Assembly: GCA_039821125.1 (NCBI GenBank)
Contig: JBCBOR010000017.1
Location: forward strand, 6,119-70,118
Direction: 5' to 3'
Length of the DNA stretch: 64,000 nt
Source of the DNA: Thermohalobaculum sp039821125
GTDB taxonomy: Bacteria; Pseudomonadota; Alphaproteobacteria; Rhodobacterales; Rhodobacteraceae
A program made the translations under genes and the position numbers. Shown here in pieces: positions 58,986 to 64,000 of the stretch (the stretch's first letter is position 1; the number at the start of each line of letters is the position of its first letter). The notes beneath the pieces were generated by a model, which did not search any database, had not been told where the DNA came from, and saw nothing but the letters and a program-made list of their open reading frames with translations.

Positions 58986-60518
58986 TCAGTAATCGCGAAA
59001 GCCCTGCACCGCCCAGATCGCAAAACCGAAGTCGCGATCGGCATGGGTCGGGAAGCGACCGCTCTCGATCTCGCGCGCGGTCTCGAAGCGCTTCGCGATG
59101 GCCCGGGCCAGCCGGTCGGTCTCGACCGCCAAGACCATCACCCGGTCATCGCCAGGGCGCAGGGTCGCGACAAGCTCGTGATGATTCGACGGGATCAGGT
59201 CCGGATTCCACACCGCGATCTCCGAAAACCCGATCCCGCCAAGAAACATGCACTCGCTGAGGCGCCGTCGATCGTTGGAGAGGATGACCTCGGCGCCCTC
59301 CTCGCCCATGGCAGCGAGGACACGTTCGCAGAACGGCTCGGAGAGGCGCATTTTCTTGAACGGGTCCGGCCCGCGCGGCAGGTCGAGCGCCATCGCAGCG
59401 TACACCCCCGCCGCGACATAGAGGGCTGCGCCCAGCACCACGCCCGCTCCGGCTTGCACCTTCAGCGCCAGGGTCCGTGCGGAGATCCAGTCCCGCGTCA
59501 GCAACCAGCGCGCTGCCAGGAGCGCCCCTGCGACGTAAGCCGGCGCCGCCCAGTTCGGATGCGCCCGTGTGACGAGCGCGAGACCCATCATCGCGAGGAG
59601 CAAGGGGAATGTCTGCCAAGCCAGCAGCCGCATGCGCCAGTCGCTTTGCCACCCTCTGAAAGTGAGGAGCGCGGCGAGGAGCACGGCGAACCAGACCGGC
59701 CCGATCACCCCGAACTGCGCCCCAAAAAATTCAAAGAATTTCAATGGATCGTAGGCCTTGGCGGGCGCCGCGTCCTCGGCCACATGACCCACGGTGGCGA
59801 AGTCATTGGCGATCTGCCACAGCAGATTGGGCAGGAAAATCGCTCCGCCGACCGCCACGGCCATGGCCACGCCCGGCCATGCCCGGCCCCGGGCCGAGAA
59901 CAGCGCATACCCTACAGCGCCGCCCACGAAGGCGATTGCCGTGTACTTGGCCAGCATCGCCAGCCCCAATCCGGCGCCCAGCAGCGCCCACCAGTGCCAG
60001 GCGCTGCGATTTGGATCCTCCACCGCGCGGACCCAGGCGTAGAGGGCGACGGCCCACCCCGCCATCATCACCGGGTCCGTTGACATGATCATGGACGAGG
60101 CCGTCACCCCCGGTGCCGCGGTATAGGCCACCGCCGCCCAGAAGCCGGTCTGGCCGTCGAACAGACGCCGCCCTGTCAGAAAAACGAGCCATGCGATGAC
60201 GGCATGTGCAAGCACGGCGAAGATCCGCAGCGCAAAGGTCGTGTCGCCGCCGAACTCGGTGGCGATCAGGATCAGCCAGCCCACCAGCGGCGGTTTCGAG
60301 AAATGGCCCCAGGCCAACTCGTGCCCATAGGCCCAGTACTGACCTTCATCGAAATGAACCGGAACCCAGCCCAGGGCATTCACGGCCAGGCGCAGCAGCA
60401 CAGCCCCGAAGATCAGCGCAAGCGCATAGATCGCCCAGAGCCGTGCAGGGAGCTTTGCGCCCCTCTTGGCCTTGGCGGCCTTGCGCTTGCGCGCTGTCGG
60501 TTTGGTCTTTCGCGCCAT
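58986..60518 (-). CDS. ArnT-like membrane glycosyltransferase (GT39/GT83 type)
   Basis: A 510-residue GT-C fold protein with a lysine/arginine-rich cytoplasmic N-terminus and about ten membrane helices. The acidic catalytic pair of the first periplasmic loop is in HFDEGQYWAYGHELAWGHFS, with KPPLVGW next, the hallmark of ArnT/dolichyl-mannosyltransferase-like enzymes that use polyprenyl-phosphate sugars. A soluble C-terminal tail of about 120 residues follows. Sugar and acceptor unknown; lipid A or envelope polymers are typical targets. Monocistronic. Confidence 0.88.
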   Translation of the reverse strand: MARKTKPTARKRKAAKAKRGAKLPARLWAIYALALIFGAVLLRLAVNALGWVPVHFDEGQYWAYGHELAWGHFSKPPLVGWLILIATEFGGDTTFALRIFAVLAHAVIAWLVFLTGRRLFDGQTGFWAAVAYTAAPGVTASSMIMSTDPVMMAGWAVALYAWVRAVEDPNRSAWHWWALLGAGLGLAMLAKYTAIAFVGGAVGYALFSARGRAWPGVAMAVAVGGAIFLPNLLWQIANDFATVGHVAEDAAPAKAYDPLKFFEFFGAQFGVIGPVWFAVLLAALLTFRGWQSDWRMRLLAWQTFPLLLAMMGLALVTRAHPNWAAPAYVAGALLAARWLLTRDWISARTLALKVQAGAGVVLGAALYVAAGVYAAMALDLPRGPDPFKKMRLSEPFCERVLAAMGEEGAEVILSNDRRRLSECMFLGGIGFSEIAVWNPDLIPSNHHELVATLRPGDDRVMVLAVETDRLARAIAKRFETAREIESGRFPTHADRDFGFAIWAVQGFRDY

Positions 60519-60587
60519 CGGCCACCTCCCGCCGCGGGTGGTAGCCGATCCCGCGCACGGCGCCTAGCGCCGATGGCTCACCCGCGG

Positions 60588-61145
60588 TTACAAATCGAAG
60601 GTGTGCGCCAGTTCGACATTGCTGATCTTGCCCGGATACCCGGCAATCCCGGCAGCGACGACCTTGACCTTGGATCCCTCGATAAAGGCAAAGGCCAGGA
60701 GACCGCCGATATTGGGCCACTTCGCCTTGTAGCCGCTGCTTTTCCAGGTGCCGACCGTCGACCAGCCTGTCGGCAGCGCGGCGATACAGGACCGGCATTT
60801 CTCGCTGCTGTAGACATGCGCGCCCAGCACGGCACCTGCCGGGTTCTTGACGATCGTCAGATCGCAGCCACCGAACTGGTCACTGACCAGAAATCCGCCG
60901 GCAACCGCGACGCCCATGGTGACCTTGTCGTCCTTGTTGCAGATGAAGGTGCCGTTTGCCTTGGCCAGCGCACTTTCATCCAGCGATAGCGCACTGCCCG
61001 ACAAGGTCCCGTGGCAGGCTCCGTCGAACATGATCGCCTCGACGCCAAAGCCCGGCACGCCCGAGCCTTCCTTGACCTTGCTCTTGCATTTCATCGAGAC
61101 CGTCGCCCCGACTCCCTTCGCGACAAGATTTGAAGCTGTCAGCAT
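60588..61145 (-). CDS. Hypothetical protein, six cysteines
   Basis: A 185-residue glycine- and lysine-rich, apparently beta-rich protein beginning MLTASNLVAKGVGATVSMKC. Six cysteines are spaced through it (KCKSK, ACHG, ICNKD, GCDLT, KCRSC). No signal peptide or membrane helix is evident, so the cysteines could bind metal or the export route is unusual. Family not recognised. It is divergent from pepN with about 97 bases between starts. Confidence 0.65.
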   Translation of the reverse strand: MLTASNLVAKGVGATVSMKCKSKVKEGSGVPGFGVEAIMFDGACHGTLSGSALSLDESALAKANGTFICNKDDKVTMGVAVAGGFLVSDQFGGCDLTIVKNPAGAVLGAHVYSSEKCRSCIAALPTGWSTVGTWKSSGYKAKWPNIGGLLAFAFIEGSKVKVVAAGIAGYPGKISNVELAHTFDL

Positions 61146-61242
61146 AATGTTTTCCGCAATTGAATATCCCGCTCTACACCAAACCCTACTACACCCCGTA
61201 AACCTGACATATGTGTGGCGGGCCGTTAAAAAGAGGTTCCCG

Positions 61243-63858
61243 ATGCGCACCGAAACCGCCCCTGACCAGACCCCGACCCGGCTTGCTGATTATGCCGCGC
61301 CCGACTGGCTGATCGACCGGGTCAGCCTCGTGTTCGATCTTGCGCCGTCCGCCACGCGGGTGCGCACGACCATCGCCTTCCGGCGCAATGGCGCGGGCCC
61401 CGCGGATCTGGTGCTGCACGGGCGCAAGCTGACGCTGGTCTCGGCCGAGGTGGACGGGGCGGATGTGATGCCACACGCGGAGACAACGTCGGAGGAGTTG
61501 CGCCTGCCCGCCGCCCACATTCCGGGCGACAGCTTCCCATGGACCTGCGAGATCGAGATCGATCCTGCGGCCAACACCGAGCTCGAAGGCCTCTACCAGT
61601 CCAAAGGCATGTACTGCACCCAGTGCGAGGCCGAGGGGTTTCGCAAGATCACCTATTACCCCGACCGGCCAGACGTGATGACCATCTTCGATGTCAGGAT
61701 CGAGGCCGATATCATCGACTGCCCGGTGCTGCTGTCGAACGGCAACCCAACCGCGCAGGGGCGCCTGCCCGGCGGGCGGCACTTCGCCGAATGGCACGAT
61801 CCGCACCCGAAACCGTCGTATCTCTTCGCGCTGGTGGCCGGCGATCTCGTCAGCCATGATGACACGTTTACGACAGCCTCGGGCCGCGACGTCGATCTGA
61901 AGATCTATGTCCGCAAGGGCGACGAGGCGAAATGCGCCTACGCCATGGACGCGCTGAAACGCTCGATGCGCTGGGACGAGGAGGCGTATGGGCGCGAGTA
62001 CGATCTCGACCTCTTCATGATCGTCGCCGTCGATGACTTCAACATGGGCGCGATGGAGAACAAGGGCCTGAACATCTTCAACTCGAAGTATGTGCTGGCG
62101 AGCCCCGAGACCGCGACCGACCGCGATTACGAATTGATCGAGGCGATCATCGCGCACGAGTATTTCCACAACTGGACGGGCAACCGGATCACCTGCCGCG
62201 ACTGGTTCCAGCTATGCCTGAAGGAAGGGCTGACGGTCTTTCGCGACCAGCAGTTCTCGGGCGACATGCGCTCTCACGCGGTGCATCGGATCGGCGAGGT
62301 GCGCCAGCTCCGCGCCCGCCAGTTCCGCGAGGATGCGGGGCCGCTAGCCCACCCGGTCCGCCCGCAGGAATATATCGAGATCAACAACTTCTACACCGCC
62401 ACGGTCTACGAGAAGGGCGCCGAGGTCATCCGGATGCTCCATACGCTCATCGGGGCGGAGGCGTATCGGCGCGGGACCGATCTCTATTTCGAACGCCATG
62501 ACGGGCAGGCCTGCACCATCGAGGACTGGCTCAAGGTGTTCGAGGATGCGACCGGACGGGATCTGTCGCAATTCGCCCTCTGGTATCACCAGGCAGGCAC
62601 CCCGCGGGTAACGGCGACCGAGGATTGGGACGAGACGGATGGTGTCTACCGCCTGACGCTCCGACAGGAAGTGCCGGACACGCCCGGGCAGACAGAGAAA
62701 CGCCCTCACGTGATCCCCGTGGCAGTCGGATTCATCGGCCCCGATGGCGAGGAATTGATGACCACCGAAGTGCTGGAACTGACCCGCGAGGAACAGGTCT
62801 TCCGCTTCTCCTCCCTGCCCGCGCGCCCGGTGCCCTCGCTGCTACGCGGATTTTCCGCACCGGTGATCCTGGAGCGGGAGACAACGGCTCAGGAGCGCGC
62901 GCTCCTGCTCGCCCACGACACCGATCCCTTCAACCGGGCCGAGGCCGGGCGGCGCTTCGGCATCGACGTCGCTCTCGACGTGATGGCGGGGGGCGACATC
63001 CCCGCGGCATGGACGGAGGCACTGGGGCGCGTCCTGACCGATGAAAGTGCCGATCCGGCCTTCCGCGCGCTGGTTGTCGGCGCGCCGGGCGAGGAGGATC
63101 TGGCCGCCGAGATCGCCGGTCGCGGCGACCCGGTCGACCCCTCCGCCATCCACGGCGCGGTCAAGCGCATGCGCACGACCCTCGCGTCTGCACTTGCAGG
63201 GCCGCTTGCCGCAACCTACGCGGCGATGATGGTCGGCGGGCCCTATAAGCCTGACGCTGCCGACGCCGGGCGCCGGGCGCTCCGCAACACCTGCCTCTCG
63301 CTGATGATGGCCGCCGACAGCGCCGATGCCCATGCAGCAGCCGAGGCGCAATTCGACAGCGCCGACAACATGACGGACCAGATGGCAGCACTTGCAACCC
63401 TCACCAATAACGAAGCACCAGGCGCGGAGAGCCGCCTCTCGGCGTTCTACGACCAATGGCAGAACGACACGCTGGTGATCGACAAATGGCTGATGCTGCA
63501 GGCCAGCGCCCCGGCGACCGACGCGCTCGACCGGGTGAAGGACCTGACCGAACACCCGGCCTTCGACTGGAAGAACCCGAACAAGTTCCGCTCGCTGATC
63601 GGCGGGTTCGCCATGGCCAACCCGGTGCGCTTTCATGCCGAGGACGGCGAAGGCTACACGTTCTTCGCCGATTGGCTTTTGAAAATGGATGCGATCAACC
63701 CCCAGACGGCAGCGCGCATGGCTGGCGGGTTCGAGACGTGGCGGCGCTATACCGAAGATCGCCAACAGGCGATGCGGGCCGAGATGAAGCGCATGGTTGC
63801 CGAGGAGAGCCTCTCGAAGAACACCCGCGAGATCCTCGAGCGCACGCTCGGCCCCTGA
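61243..63858 (+). CDS. pepN: Aminopeptidase N
   Basis: An 871-residue M1-family zinc aminopeptidase, close to the E. coli PepN length of 870. The exopeptidase motif GAMENKG and the zinc site HEYFHNW (HExxH) with the second glutamate in LKEGLTVFRDQQFS are complete. The C-terminal helical domain ends TREILERTLGP. It removes N-terminal residues from peptides in the cytoplasm. The ATG at 61243 follows AAAAAGAGGTTC; reading further upstream would run antisense through the neighbouring gene. Confidence 0.97.
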   Translation: MRTETAPDQTPTRLADYAAPDWLIDRVSLVFDLAPSATRVRTTIAFRRNGAGPADLVLHGRKLTLVSAEVDGADVMPHAETTSEELRLPAAHIPGDSFPWTCEIEIDPAANTELEGLYQSKGMYCTQCEAEGFRKITYYPDRPDVMTIFDVRIEADIIDCPVLLSNGNPTAQGRLPGGRHFAEWHDPHPKPSYLFALVAGDLVSHDDTFTTASGRDVDLKIYVRKGDEAKCAYAMDALKRSMRWDEEAYGREYDLDLFMIVAVDDFNMGAMENKGLNIFNSKYVLASPETATDRDYELIEAIIAHEYFHNWTGNRITCRDWFQLCLKEGLTVFRDQQFSGDMRSHAVHRIGEVRQLRARQFREDAGPLAHPVRPQEYIEINNFYTATVYEKGAEVIRMLHTLIGAEAYRRGTDLYFERHDGQACTIEDWLKVFEDATGRDLSQFALWYHQAGTPRVTATEDWDETDGVYRLTLRQEVPDTPGQTEKRPHVIPVAVGFIGPDGEELMTTEVLELTREEQVFRFSSLPARPVPSLLRGFSAPVILERETTAQERALLLAHDTDPFNRAEAGRRFGIDVALDVMAGGDIPAAWTEALGRVLTDESADPAFRALVVGAPGEEDLAAEIAGRGDPVDPSAIHGAVKRMRTTLASALAGPLAATYAAMMVGGPYKPDAADAGRRALRNTCLSLMMAADSADAHAAAEAQFDSADNMTDQMAALATLTNNEAPGAESRLSAFYDQWQNDTLVIDKWLMLQASAPATDALDRVKDLTEHPAFDWKNPNKFRSLIGGFAMANPVRFHAEDGEGYTFFADWLLKMDAINPQTAARMAGGFETWRRYTEDRQQAMRAEMKRMVAEESLSKNTREILERTLGP

Positions 63859-64000
63859 CGGCGCAGAGCATGCCTATCACGCGGTCTGATCCGCGCTGAC
63901 GCGCGTGCCAGCCCTTGTGACCAAGCCCGCCCCCACCCCCGCCGCCGCCCCCCAACGCAAAGCGATCAGAACGGAAGCGCGGCGGGGAGGGCACGAGTGG

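Noticed and set aside
60847..61242. N-terminal extension of aminopeptidase N upstream of 61243.
   Set aside because: It would run through the divergent six-cysteine gene, and the ATG at 61243 has a good ribosome site and the normal family start.
1..64000. CRISPR arrays, insertion sequences, prophage or integron features.
   Set aside because: No spaced direct-repeat array, transposase, integrase or phage structural gene was found; the only repeats are the short palindromes listed.
63859..64000. A possible gene start at the right edge.
   Set aside because: The last 142 bases are C-rich and low in complexity, with no convincing open frame.

Overview
The window is GC-rich DNA from a free-living alphaproteobacterium, most likely of the Rhodobacterales (Roseobacter/Paracoccaceae type). 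The pointers are a propionyl-CoA carboxylase beta gene divergent from a PccR/ScfR-type acyl-CoA regulator, three Tad-pilus minor pseudopilin-type genes, a BKACE/Rieske/GlxA-regulator catabolic operon, a Tat-dependent oligopeptide ABC transporter with a fused double ATPase, and strongly G/C-biased third codon positions. It looks chromosomal: there is one tRNA gene (Cys) and no insertion sequence, phage gene or CRISPR array.

Layout. 0-6.8 kb: pccB (minus) and pccR (plus) share a promoter with four TTGCGAA repeats; then an HSL-type esterase, a choline-dehydrogenase-like GMC oxidoreductase, a small membrane protein and a glutathione transferase. 6.9-10.8 kb: three TadE/TadG-like genes, a long non-coding gap and tRNA-Cys. 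11.0-13.6 kb: a tightly coupled phospholipid-type operon (PlsC-like acyltransferase, CdsA-like cytidylyltransferase, membrane protein, CDP-alcohol phosphotransferase with a variant active site). 13.7-16.6 kb: a large secreted protein of unknown role. 16.8-23.9 kb: a GlxA/AraC regulator followed by a six-gene catabolic operon (Rieske oxygenase with a glutamate at the bridging position, two SDRs, BKACE, aminoaldehyde-type dehydrogenase, 3-hydroxyacid dehydrogenase), probably for a quaternary amine or related carboxylate. 24.0-25.8 kb: ChaC-like cyclotransferase and a homocysteine S-methyltransferase-family protein.

25.8-41.7 kb is a hopanoid locus. It holds lipid transport genes (mlaA, hpnN, hpnM), head-group genes (hpnH, hpnG), squalene synthesis (hpnC, hpnD, hpnE), the cyclase shc, and hpnB/hpnA. 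A PAPS-type sulfotransferase and a membrane-anchored beta-propeller protein are translationally coupled to hpnA. I regard this three-gene unit as the most promising undescribed system in the window, since it suggests a sulfated hopanoid or related lipid. A perfect 18-bp inverted repeat with a G12 tract in its loop lies between shc and hpnG.

41.9-53.6 kb: a GGDEF protein with a degenerate EAL domain, an oligopeptide-type ABC transporter operon (binding protein, terminator, two permeases, three small inserted genes, fused ATPase) and a soluble PAS histidine kinase. 53.6-64 kb: a membrane-anchored cyclic-nucleotide-binding protein, a TetR regulator with a clear palindromic operator driving an isovaleryl-CoA dehydrogenase, two lipoproteins and two unknown proteins among three identical copies of a palindromic intergenic repeat, an ArnT-like glycosyltransferase and aminopeptidase N.
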